From: Setaria digitata | Taxonomy: Eukaryota > Nematoda > Chromadorea > Rhabditida > Setariidae | NCBI GenBank assembly: GCA_003640385.1 | Contig: RCAB01000016.1 | Coordinates: 124,001-188,000 of the forward strand | DNA: 64,000 nt | Direction of reading: 5' to 3' | The notes under the pieces: model-generated | The model's database searches: none | The model's input: only the letters and a program-made list of their open reading frames with translations | Told to the model about the DNA's origin: nothing | Made by a program: the position numbers and the translations under genes | Part shown: piece after piece, positions 51,401 to 62,272 of the stretch | Position numbering within the stretch: the stretch's first letter is position 1 | Layout of the letters: each line of letters opens with the position of its first letter

Positions 51401-54400
51401 GTCGAGAAAAGTTCGACGACGGGAAATTCAATTAACCTTTTTGTCTTTATGTTCAATATCAGCACCTCGAGTAATCAAGAGTTCAACGAGAGAGTCATGT
51501 CCTCCTGTCGCAGCAAGAGTGAGAGCAGTGTCATGATTTGATTCTGTTTGCATGTCGACATTAAATGGCTGAGAACCTGAAATGATAATCAAAAAAAAAA
51601 AGATCTCATTACTACACTTTCATCTTGGCACATGCAAATAAGCTTTGCAAATACGACAAGTGAAAGCATTTCAAATAAGAATAAGAACGGACACCATTTG
51701 TTCCATAAACATTTTAGAAACACGAATTTTAATACAATGTTAAATACTACTTCCTCTACGTATCTTTATTTTCTCACATGGATGATATAAATGCTCTAAA
51801 GGTTTCAACCACTTGAATAAGTTACTTCTACTTTACTTACCAGTATTTTTCTAACCCTTCATGTTTAAAGTTTGAAAATTATTACGACTATCACTTACAA
51901 CGCATCAAATATTTCACATAACTTTATTATGTATTTTAATTCTCTACATCAATGAAAATCCTAATAACTGATCAAATATACTGATAAAATAGCAATGTTT
52001 TTGCAATTTTATACAGTAAAATATGAGGAGTTAGAGCTAGATCTTTAACTGTAAACATTGACTAAAATTTCGTCTGTTTAAATTCAAGTTTAAATTAAAC
52101 ATTTACCACCACTTTTAGCTTCAGCTCTGCTACCAGGTTCATCATCACTCTCTGTATCACATGTCTTTTCACTTACATGTTGTCCGTCACCAACGTGCAT
52201 TGCGCTCTCACTTAATGTTCTTCCTCGACTGCAAAATATTCCAAAATCGTGATTTTAAAAATGGGTATTTTGATGGATACAAATTCAAAATTCAGACTTA
52301 AAAAAATCAAATACCTTCTTGATGTACTTTTGTCAGTTGATGACTCATTACCGGCTGTTTCAGGTAACGGTTTTGAACGTAGTCGGCCAATTGTTGAATC
52401 TGATATATGCTTCTGTTGTTGTTTCGATGATGGCGATTGTTGTCTCAATGACTGCTGCGCTTTCAGTGGTGACAACGGCACACTTTCTGAAATAATTCAA
52501 ACAATATGGATATTTATAATAACTCACCGTAAAAGCTTGTTGACTAATGAAAGTTGTGCATGCACGGGCCGGTAAAATCTCACTTTTAGTTCATCTTGAT
52601 TCCAGTGTTCAGCAAGATAATTTTTCAATGCTATTAAGATTTAAAACCGAACTATTCTAGCTAACAGTGCACTGAAACCGCAATTCTAATGACTTCCAAA
52701 AATTTAGCTTTAACAAAACCTTATCTAAATAAATAAACCCATGTTGAGGGGAATTTCGACGTTTAAAAGATAAGTCATGTAACACAGCAATGTTTTTTTT
52801 CGAGTAAACATGCAACATCAGAAGACAAATAATTTTTAAGACACAATCCACTGGCAAAAGTTAGGTTGAGATGATCTTTATTAAATCCGCTCGATCATCT
52901 CCCCTCTTCTCAGCGCCAAAAATGAAGGATCTATTCCAGATCTACTAAACTAAATTAGAATTAACGATGTCAACTGCTCTCTCTATCTCTTCATCAAACT
53001 GATTTCAAATTTTGATTTATAAAATGTCCCGTAAAATTCTACTGTTCATATCGTTGTTTCCCTGCAAAATTTCTCCAGAGAAATTGCACTAACCGCGCGG
53101 AAGGTTTGAATTCATGACTGGTGGTGGTGGTGCTGGAAATCTGAGAGAAGATGCTGGTGGAATACAACCTCTTTGTTCACCATCTGATAAAATGATGCTT
53201 TTCCCAACTTTCTTCTGCTGTGTTCCACGTCCTCCAGAAGCTTTCTGTCTTTCCTTCAAAAAAATGATTTTGTAAGACACAGAGAATAGGTGAATATTCG
53301 GCAGAAGAAAGTAACTAAGTTTTCCAGACACTGTTTAATTTTGTGTATCTTTCGAAATCACAATATTTTTGAAAACGAAATAAGTATAGTAAATAATTAA
53401 GCATAACCCGTAACACCGCAAACGTATTTAGCTGAGCTGCTAAGAATGATCACTCAAGACTTAAAAAGAAGATGAGAGCCTTAAAAATGAAAACAGCATT
53501 GACTGGTTAGCAGAAATTGACAGCAACCAGTCCTGGGAGTCACTGAAGCTGATGCTCTTAGAAAATATAATCTGCTGAAAAACTTAAATTCAGTAGTCTG
53601 AATTCCAATAAACTGAGAAGAAAAGGTTCCACATATCGGTGATCGACATTAAATTATTATGAAGAGTCGTATTCCTTCACGTTAGGGGAAAATACTACTC
53701 CGAGGAAGACTACTTCAATGAAGAACGAAGAAACTCGGACACGTTTTACAAATAAATCATGGTTATTCTCTTCAACTTACCGATACTACAGATTCCTAAA
53801 TCTTGACAGTAGAAACATTACAGCTTAGAAAATCGATGAAATGAACTGAAAATTTGACGGTTTTAGCTGTCAATGGTCAATAGAAGGGGCTCCATTCTCC
53901 ATAACATCTGGCCAAAACGTTAGATAACCAACTCTTCAAAAGTAGATCCAATTCGACTACGAAATCTTGACCTATCTGCACACTAAACTTTTCGTCACTC
54001 CAAATCACTGAATGTCTTTGCAACAGGAATGATGCTGGGATGAATATCCAATAGTTACCGGATCCCTAACTCCCTAAGCATGGAGTTTCTAAGTCACAGA
54101 CTTACAAAAAAAAAAAAAATATTTCCTGCTCATAAAAATATGACTATCATGACTTTTTGATTAATGAAAGCATATTTGTGATTTGAACTTCATAGCTTGC
54201 GAGACCAATTATTTTTGCACGAACCCAACAATTATGACGGTGCAGCCAAACGGCATTGGCATTTGGAAACTTGAAAAAATAAAAGTAAAAAAAAATTAGA
54301 AAAACGTGGCAGATAACTTACGTTTGACATGCTGCCCTTTCTCCCCGTATTTGCAGTTAGATTAGGAGAATGCGTCACCGCTGCATGTGCTGCGGTAGTT

Positions 54401-57400
54401 TCACAGCAAGCAATCATTGGAGGCGATGGAGATGAAGTAACCGAAGGACTATATGAAGTACTGCCACCTGTATTAATATCACTGCCCAAATTAAGCGGAA
54501 ATACGACAATAGTGATAAAAGTTCATATAAAAAAAGAAGAAATACGAGTTCGATAATTAGCTCCAGAATGAAAACACACATGGCATTCTTAATAAGGCAT
54601 TACATTCCATACCTCTTCGACTGCAGCAGAATTAAAAATATTTAATCTGAAATCTTTTCCTGTCTTTCTATTTCTACCATATCATTATGTCTCAAATGCT
54701 TCATTAAAATATAAAAACATCTAACTTCCTAGACATTGAGAGTTCAGTAGCCTTCATTTGCATGCTATAGACAGCAAAGCAGAGCCGTAGGTTGCCAGCT
54801 ATAAAAATCATTTTAATTCTTCCGTTGGTAGAACTAGCACCAACAGAATCCCACAAAATATCACACTTTAAGCTTTACCGCAACCAAATAATGAAACGCA
54901 CCATTTTCAGAATCTGGTAAAGAGTTTGTGCCTCCTAAACCAGCCAAAGCATCTTTTTGTCGATTTGCTAGTATGCTGAATTGTTGCTTCAATAACTCAC
55001 TGAACTGCTGATGCATCTTCTTATCTGCCAGACCACCCGTAATTTCACTGTTTGCAAATGTACCACGTAGTGCTTTCTCGGCTATTTGGGCAAATAAATG
55101 ATCATTAGGGAGCTGAAAGAGAAAAAAACTGACCTTATATAAAGCAGTTAATAAAAACTGACAAACAAATGTTTAAGAACTCAAGTCCGGTTACGAAAGA
55201 TTAGAACCTGTCCAAGAAATTTGAATTCAAGCAGAACAAAATCCAGACCACTGTAAATTTTCAAAACAAGTAGTTAAAAAAAAAATGGTTTGCTATTTAC
55301 AAAATTGTTCTATTATTTTTTTAAGAAATATTTCTACATTTCATCAAATAGAATAATTTCTTATCAAGCTTATCTTCACATCATTTATGAAAAGAAATGA
55401 ACAAACCGCATTAGACTGTGCAGCCATCGCAGCCATTCCTGCAATCATGCCTCGTAATTCATCTGGATTTATCGCATTTTGATAATTATAATGTGCAAGC
55501 AAATGAGCTGGTACGCTTGCATTTGTTGATACGTTATGTAAAGGTTGCGAATCATGTGTACACTGCGGATGTACTCCAGTCGCTGTGATTGCTGTTGTTG
55601 ATGTTGATATAGTACTTCCATCTGAATTTCCCATCTTTTCAACCAGATCGACCGCCATGTTGTTCATCGATTTTTCAGCGCATTCAATTTTTGGCTGCAC
55701 AAGAGCGGTTGCCTTCTTACTCACTGTTCGTCGTGCAACCTCAAATTTCGTTACTAATAATTAGGATTAACTGAAAAATTTTGTAAAAAAAAATTTCATT
55801 TCAGTGAATAGACACCAATTCATCCGTATATTAATCAAATTATAGGATAAAAAACATAAGAAAAAAATTGTTACAGGAAATCTGCAAACTAAAAAACCTT
55901 TACAAAAAATATAGATTAGTACAGAATGAGAAAATCTGAATTACCATCACTTACTCTTCCGGATTCTTACTATTTGTTTCAAATGAATACCTTTTTCAAA
56001 CGATTATTCTGTAACGTTGGTGGTTTTCCCAGAAGGGGTGTACGCGTCACAACAGGTGCATCATGCCAATTTAGAAGTGTTTCTGCTACGCGTGTATGTC
56101 CATTCCGTGATGCTTCAATCATACAAGTCATACCATCCTTAAAAAAAAAAAAAAAAAGAAAAGTAACTAGGCAATCAGTCAACGTCTAATGGACTCTCTA
56201 AACCAAACATTTTATAAAAATTTTTTTGCTCTTAGAATCTGTAACTTGAACGAACTTTAAATACATGAGATGGATCAGCTCCATGATCCAGCAATAATCG
56301 CACAATTTCCCAATGGCCATGAGCACATGCGAGGAATAATGCACTGGCATCATTGTCGGTGGAAACCTCGTTTACCTACAGTAACACGAGTCACTAATCA
56401 AAATCTTGCTCCATTATGGGCAGTTAAGATTATAAACTGCATCAGTAAAATAATTCGTTAAATTCCAACTCTCCAGAAATTTAGAAATAATGAAAAAAAA
56501 AAAAAAAATAGACAGTCCCTTAGATTCTAAAAATTTTGCATCATACAGGGAATCAGCTACAATATACTCAACCTTAGCTCCTCTCATAAGAAGAAATTGG
56601 ATCACACTGTAATTCCCATTCTTTGCCGCTTTCATCAAAGCCGTACGCCCATTCTCTGCTTGGTGATCCTGAAAAGAAAACGTTGAGTCTTAATGTTTTG
56701 CGGTAAAACAAAAATACTAATCAAGTAAAGGTAAGCAATGCATACCACCTATAGAGAAAAGCACGACAAAATAATTCTAAAACCAAAGTGCATATAGAAA
56801 GATGGTCAAAAAGGATATTTATCGACTTCAAACACTAATTATCCAAAGTAGTTATTTTCCAGATAGCGTGAAAATAAGCTTTCGTTGGGGATTCTCGTAA
56901 CTAGTGGTCTCTAGAATTCAGATTTCTTCTCAACTTTTCCTCAGATAATCTGCTCAAGGTTGTATTGCTGTATGCTGCTCTAGCTTCTTTAATTTACAAC
57001 ATTGTACAGAAAAGTTTTAAAAAGTTACAATATTGGCACCAAATTCGATTAGTGCAGCACACACATCCAAATGACCGTTTTCTGCAGCATACGTTAACGC
57101 CGTGTTGCTATTTGCTGTTGTTGTTGCATCGACCTTAATTTATATGAGTGTAATTAGAATATTATTTCCTTGTCATACTTCGACTTTCTTTTTTTTGAAA
57201 ACCACAGGCACAAGATTTTTGCATCATCACGAAAAACGACTTACTGGCAAACCAATTGAACGCATTTCATTTAGGATGAATCTGACGGTATCGAGATGCC
57301 CCTCCTGAGCAGCCTCCATCAAGGGTGTATTTGCACCGATATCGAGACGTGCATCACTCCGCACTAGCAACTCTACAACATCTCTGAAAAATTTAACACT

Positions 57401-60400
57401 GACTGTTTTTTTTTTCAACCAAACTACCGAAATAAAATTTTGACAAATGTATGCCAACATTTCGGACGGCATATTCCAAGTTTCTCATATGGACAAGAAT
57501 TTTTTATCACATATCCTTCACGTAAGAAGTTTTAAAAGAAATAATGTACATTTCTTGCTCTGACTTACAAACAAATGAAAAAAAGAGCAATTACTTGAAA
57601 CCACCGCAAGCTGCCAATGTTAAGGCAGTCTCCCCAGTTTCATCAGTTTGAGTATTAACTTTTGCACCAAATTTGATCAACAACCTGACAACCTCCTAGA
57701 AATAGTTGGAAATTCTGTTATGTCATCCAAAATAGGGTTAACAACTCAAAATATATTGAACTGAAACATACTCCAATGAATGTTGAAAAACCTGAATTTA
57801 TACTGAAACATACTAAATGTCCTTCTCGACTTGCTTCCATCAGAGGTGTGTAACCTTCGTCATTTACTTCTTCAACAATTGCCCCTCTTTCTAATAACAA
57901 CCTCACCTGGAAAAAATGTAAGTTGGAACAAACTGGATTTTCCCGCTCTAAAAACGGAGTGGAAAATTAGATACTATGCTATAAAATTCGAAATTTTCAA
58001 AGTCAACTAAAACTAATAAATCTCTTACAAAACTACTATACGCCATCGTTAACAAAAAACATATAACGAAATACCTAAGCTAAACAAACAAACAAAAAAA
58101 AAAAACTAACTAAATCTGGATGCCCACCACAAGCAGCTAAAGTTAATGGGCTCTCAAATGAATCCGATGCTAAATTTACTGGAGCACCATTATCCAGCAG
58201 TAATTTTGCCACTTCATAGTGCCCATCCATTGATGCTTCCATTAGAGCAGTATGTAACTCCTCTTTATATTTGTTGGCACCTTTTTCCAACAAGTACTGA
58301 ACTACATCATAGTGACCTTTATAAGCTGCTAAAGTCAAAGCTGATTCCTGAAATGTAGATTTGTTAAACGGTTTTATTTCATAAAAATAACACGCCATAT
58401 AAAAGTTTTGTTAGCCCTATCACTAAGTGTAAAATTTTCATATGTCAAAACATCATAAAGGTACAAATAAAAATGAAAAGTAATGCAAAGCATTGGACCG
58501 ATAGAGTCATGCACCATGACAGAAAATATGCTGCTTCAGTAACCTCACAGAAGTCATATCACGGTGCATAATTTCTCAGCATATGTTTTTATTCTGTGAT
58601 AGCTTTCGACTTAAGAGTCCCATGTTTAAGAATTCCACATTGCTTACCAATCCCACTTTTAAATCATTCTGATTACATGGTAGCACTTGAAATCCATGTT
58701 GAACAAGAAGGGAAACAACGTCTAAATAACCTGAAATTTTTCACATTTATATGCAAATTCATTCCAAAGTTTTGTAGTTATCAAAGCTTCCACAAAACTC
58801 AGCAATCTGTGCTTCTAATGGCAAAGTAATATTGGTCGTTATGGCTTATAAAATTTGGTGATTATAAAACCGACAGAAATTTCCTCCACCACAAAACAAT
58901 CCCCCAAAATCTCACGCGGGAAATAACCGCCTATTCCTTCCAGTTAACCTTCCATTTGATAGCTTTCAATAAATTATAAGGAGTGAAAAAGCTCTTACCA
59001 GAACTAGCTGCTTCCATAAGTGCGCAATGCCCATTATCATTTCGTATTGTTGTATCACAACCATAATTCAGCAGTAAGCTCACACACTAAAACAAGGATG
59101 TCATCCAAAAATGTATGATGGAACGAAATAAACGTACAGCATCAGGGATATATCATCTTCTGAGCTCAATAATTTTGCTGTTCATTCTGCAAATTATCGC
59201 AACAAACTTCACGAAGTCCCTAACATCATAGCACGGCTAATTTTTAAGCTATAAAGGAAAATCTTAACCTCTACATTACCGGCAGCAGATGCGTATATGA
59301 GGGGAGTGTTCTTGGTTGCGCTCACGGCATTCATGTCAGCACCATGCTCTAGTAAATGTTTAACAATATCGCTATGTCCTGAAATGTAATATTGATCAGA
59401 TTTAAGTGGACATACATCGTTTAGTACAATCATTTAAGCAATAAAATTCTCGTTTTGAACCTTACTGGAAAGCTCTATGTTATCAAATTTAAATTTAAAT
59501 TTATTTTTTCTTTTTAACTCTACGCTATCAAAATTATCAAATTTACGCAAATACCTGGAAAATTAAATTTAATAAAAATCAAAATTAAAGGAAAGCAAGC
59601 AATCCGGATACCTGCACAGCAAGCTTCCATCAACGGTGTACGATCGTTATTTGTACTTATGTAATTCGGATTACCTCGAATTTCAACCAGTTCTTTAGTT
59701 AGATCTAAGTACTGAAAAAGAAAAAAAAAGAAAATTAATACATCCCACGAAAATAAAAGCCATGAAATCGTGATTATAAGACCGCCATGCATATGTTCTT
59801 ACAAATAAATAACAGCTTAAAACAACAAATATCACTGATCATCTCGAACATTAAGAACGACGATCACAATCTTAAAGGTGAAGCGACTATTACAAATAAT
59901 CTCTTTTGAGCCCACTTTTCATCTTAACATAACATAGTTAATATATATATATATATATATATATATTTATTATTTATTTATTCAAGTCGTTAATTTCACT
60001 TAGAATTATGTAGCAAACAATGTTACCCCAGCAGAGACAGCGAGATTTAATAACATGTCGCCATTATCTTCTGATTCATCCTCGCTGAGGTTCAGCTCTA
60101 ACGATTCATCGTCTGTAGAATCGGGACCTCCATTTGTAGTTACAGGATCCTGAGAACTTGCCATTAAACTTTCTATTGTTCGTGTGGGAGGTCGTCGTAA
60201 CGTAGCGGCGGCAAAGGCAGATAATGCGGCAGCTGCAATCTGAAATTAGCAGCAATATATTATTGAACAAATTCTGTTCACTTCGCCAGTCTCGAACAAA
60301 TCATTTATATCATAGTTTTTTAATTAAAGCTTCGAATTATGCAATAAGCTGACAAATTTCAGAATATCGAAGAGAAGAACTTTAAAGTATTTCAAACCTC

Positions 60401-62249
60401 CAGGCTATATTCAAAACAGTTAACAGAACGAACATCAGGCGTTATAAGGCTGGCAGCTGCTAAATCTTCTTTTAGACCAAGTAAATCCTCTTCCAAAGAC
60501 GGAAACTGCCGCAGAGATTCGACAGCATCGTCCAGTATACCCGAACGAGAAAGGGTTTTGAGTGCCTGAAAATTATATGATGCAAAAACGAGAGAAAAAA
60601 ACAAAGAAAAAAATGGATTATGCTAAAAACGGAACTTATATTTCATTTTAAGTACACTAATGATTTCATATTCTTGCTTATCTCACTCTGTTCTTTGGAC
60701 CGGAGAAATAGGTTTAAAAAGGTATGATCAAAACCTCGGCGTCTTCAGGGGTAAATGGAATTTGCTGACTCGGAGACAACTGTGTGTTTTGGAGGGTGGC
60801 TGCAATATCATAGGCTTTGTCAACTTGTGCGCTATCGATACACAAATCCTCCTTCATTCCACCAACACATGTCGTAGCACCAAATTTGGCACAAAATCGA
60901 GGGAACTGTTGAGCAGCACTCATTGTTAACCACTAAAAGTAAAAAGTACAAAATGTGTAATTTATTTTCATTTCCTGAAGATATCTGAAATATGGAAAAA
61001 AAAAAACTTTCCTAAAATGAACAAATTCAACAGAAAAAAAGAAAAGTATGGAGGAATCAGTCAAAAGTTGTTAATTAGGTACACCAATTTGGGGAAGTGT
61101 CTTTTGGAATTTGTTTTGGATCCCGAGAAACATATTTTTTGAAAGCGCAGTACTTAAAAATGGATTAATGTCACGGTATTACCATTATAATTGTGGGAAG
61201 TTTTTATTAGGTAAGTGGAATAACAGAACCGCTGTTACTTGACAGCAACGAAGGTAATGAACTATAATCTCAACTTCAAAGATATGTAAGTGTATATTGA
61301 AACAGAACATAAGAAACTGCCTGTAAAGCATGGAATCTCCAGTTTTCGTCAGTAGCCGCTTCCATGCACAGTGCATTATATCCCACAAAGCCTACTGAAC
61401 GAAAAATTTTCTACTGAAATCCTAAAGTAACCTTATGTAGTGAGGCGGAGGCGGCTATTCCTGCGGAATAGAGCTGTTGAAAAAGCTGCTTCTGTTCTTT
61501 CATTTCCATATCAGCTACATCCGGCAACAATGGAAGGAAGGGTTTTAGTTCACCTGTAATACTGACAATTTTCCAATTTTAACGAATTAACTTGTTAAAG
61601 CAAATCTCACCTAGGAGAACTACGTTTTATCCGAGGGTATGGGATTGAGGCCTTTAGAACTAATCGATAAAATAGGGTCAAAAGATGTCTCAAACGATCA
61701 CTTACTCATGATTCGCATACGCCCCGATCTTTTCGAATTCAAAATGCGCATTTTTGAAGGCGCACTTGTGCCCGCAGATGCTGCCTTCTCGTTTTTCTGA
61801 ACGTTATAAATCAGGTTAAGTCAAGTCGTTTAGCTTCAGAATCAAACAAGGGATGGCAAGAGGGAGGAAAAAGGGGAAAGGATGAACTGAAGATGGAAAT
61901 ACAAAAGTCATTTCTACGATCCAATGGATCCGCTAGTTCTTCTGGATGTTTTCTGAATAAAATGTTATTGCTTTCGCTTGAAACTCGATTCTGATTCTGG
62001 TTTACCCTTCCAATCACTGCATCGCCCAGAACCGATGAAATGATGTGTTAGTGGATTTTTACGTGTCCCACAATAAAACTGTTCACAATTTAATTCTTAA
62101 AAATTAATCCTGTAAATGAGCGAATATTTGCAGCTTAATGAAAAAGATACATTCTGGAACAATAAAACTCATTTGTCTAACAAAAAACCCAGGAAAAAAT
62201 ATTACACCTTAGTAGACGAATCTGTTAATCGTACGTTATCCGAGTCCAT
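41455..62249 (-). CDS. mask: MASK orthologue (ANKHD1/ANKRD17 type): multiple ankyrin repeats, single KH domain
   Basis: Fifty-one coding exons, listed by region in the next entries, join with matching phase from ATG 62249 to TAA 41457-41455, giving about 2,456 aa. Human ANKHD1 and ANKRD17 are about 2,540-2,600 aa. Order: acidic/Ser-rich N terminus (1-278), ankyrin block 1 (279-748), linker (749-1129), ankyrin block 2 with ten repeats (1130-1480), coiled basic segment (1490-1555), KH domain with GRAG loop (about 1733-1803), and a long Pro/Gln/Ser-rich tail ending GNWNYNW. MASK proteins are cytoplasmic/nuclear scaffolds, known as co-factors of Yorkie/YAP in Hippo signalling and in receptor tyrosine kinase and mitochondrial control. 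The KH domain is an RNA-binding fold. C. elegans has mask-1. Two junctions (48.44/48.33 kb and 45.35 kb) have alternative splice choices. Confidence 0.95.
42182..42207 (-). repeat. CAG/CAA repeat coding polyglutamine in MASK
   Basis: Nine consecutive Gln codons, mostly CAG, followed by four Pro codons. Polyglutamine stretches in this region are common in MASK proteins and are expected to vary in length. Confidence 0.95.
45556..46666 (-). other. mask: MASK KH domain exons
   Basis: Exons 46666-46479 and 45787-45556. The KH core reads NSIARVIGRAGGNINAIREA and continues GAYIEVEKQ, with the GxxG loop present as G-R-A-G. It closes with DVALRQAVEMIHGLIDD. KH domains bind single-stranded RNA or DNA through the GxxG loop, and all invariant positions appear intact here. 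Confidence 0.96.
46779..48927 (-). other. mask: MASK coiled-coil and pre-KH linker exons
   Basis: Exons 48927-48814, 48684-48602, 48513-48444, 48327-48235 (acceptor uncertain), 48032-47870, 47787-47690 and 46874-46779. The first encodes ELLTRCHLCMDIIVAAKDRQ, then a Lys-rich helix KKLSKQRQNEKKKAKRRAKK. The rest is acidic/Ser-rich. The better-looking acceptor at 48358 would break frame with the donor at 48444, so the frame-keeping acceptor TTTTGAG at 48328 is proposed. Confidence 0.8.
49251..51576 (-). other. mask: MASK ankyrin block 2 exons
   Basis: Exons 51576-51437, 51127-50981, 50851-50696, 50467-50267, 50102-49917, 49610-49446 and 49334-49251. Ten repeats, including NHDTALTLAATGGHDSLVEL, GFTPLILAATGGHINVVELL and CTALWLACHGGHLETVQTL. 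The block ends with VVKYMVRHVQQFPSD and CYRFIATINEK, the distinctive C-cap seen in MASK proteins of other animals. Confidence 0.96.
52107..55739 (-). other. mask: MASK inter-ankyrin linker exons
   Basis: Exons 55739-55407, 55112-54902, 54467-54322, 53253-53094, 52486-52315 and 52228-52107. Low-complexity sequence rich in Ser, Thr, Ala, Gln and Pro. A conserved-looking helix, LPNDHLFAQIAEKALRG, is followed by KKMHQQFSELLKQQFSIL, and an acidic DTESDDEPGSRAEAK leads into block 2. A possible in-frame cassette exon at 54269-54189 is described separately. Confidence 0.88.
54189..54269 (-). other. Possible cassette exon of MASK
   Basis: An 81-nt segment between TTTTTTCAAG and a GTTCAA donor is open, phase 0 at both ends like its neighbours, and encodes FPNANAVWLHRHNCWVRAK plus eight residues. 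It would fit between exons 54467-54322 and 53253-53094 without breaking the frame. Composition (W, H, C) differs from the low-complexity linker. Chance is possible. Confidence 0.3.
55991..59711 (-). other. mask: MASK ankyrin block 1 exons
   Basis: Exons 59711-59612, 59378-59269, 59086-58999, 58730-58648, 58347-58111, 57906-57814, 57695-57595, 57383-57245, 57133-57029, 56668-56573, 56375-56265 and 56137-55991, all joining in phase. I count about 14 repeats with the T-P-L-M-E-A / G-H-x-x-V-x-x-L-L pattern, for example DRTPLMEACCAGHSDIVKHL, ESALTLAAYKGHYDVVQYLL and GYTPLMEASREGHLEVVRLL. The MEA variant in place of the usual HLA is characteristic of MASK repeats. Repeat 9 is unusual in having RFILNEMRSIGLP. 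Confidence 0.95.
59938..59966. repeat. (AT)n microsatellite in a MASK intron
   Basis: Uninterrupted alternating AT, about 14 units, in the intron between exons 60239-60027 and 59711-59612. Confidence 0.95.
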
Positions 62250-62268
62250 CAAGGCAAGTAGACGCGAC
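60027..62268 (-). other. mask: MASK N-terminal exons
   Basis: Exons 62268-62208, 61796-61706, 61553-61432, 60932-60735, 60565-60398 and 60239-60027. The first ATG (62249, MDSDNVRLTDSS) is taken as start because a TTTCAG acceptor lies only 19 bp upstream and no earlier exon is seen. Recognisable segments are SKMRILNSKRSGRMRIM, ELKPFLPLLPDVADMEM, FGATTCVGGMKEDLCID and a final acidic DDESLELNLSEDESEDNGDM that precedes the repeats, as in other MASK proteins. Confidence 0.85.
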
Positions 62269-62272
62269 CTGA
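62268..62272 (-). promoter_or_regulatory. Probable spliced-leader acceptor of MASK
   Basis: TTTCAG ends at 62269 on the minus strand, 19 bp before the proposed ATG, with no in-frame exon upstream. This is typical of nematode SL trans-splicing, but an ordinary 5'UTR intron is possible. Confidence 0.4.

Noticed and set aside
61275..61391. Possible extra MASK exon (ALWDIMHCAWKR)
   Set aside because: It can be fitted in phase only with weak signals, and an overlapping frame looks equally coding. Flanking exons already join cleanly.
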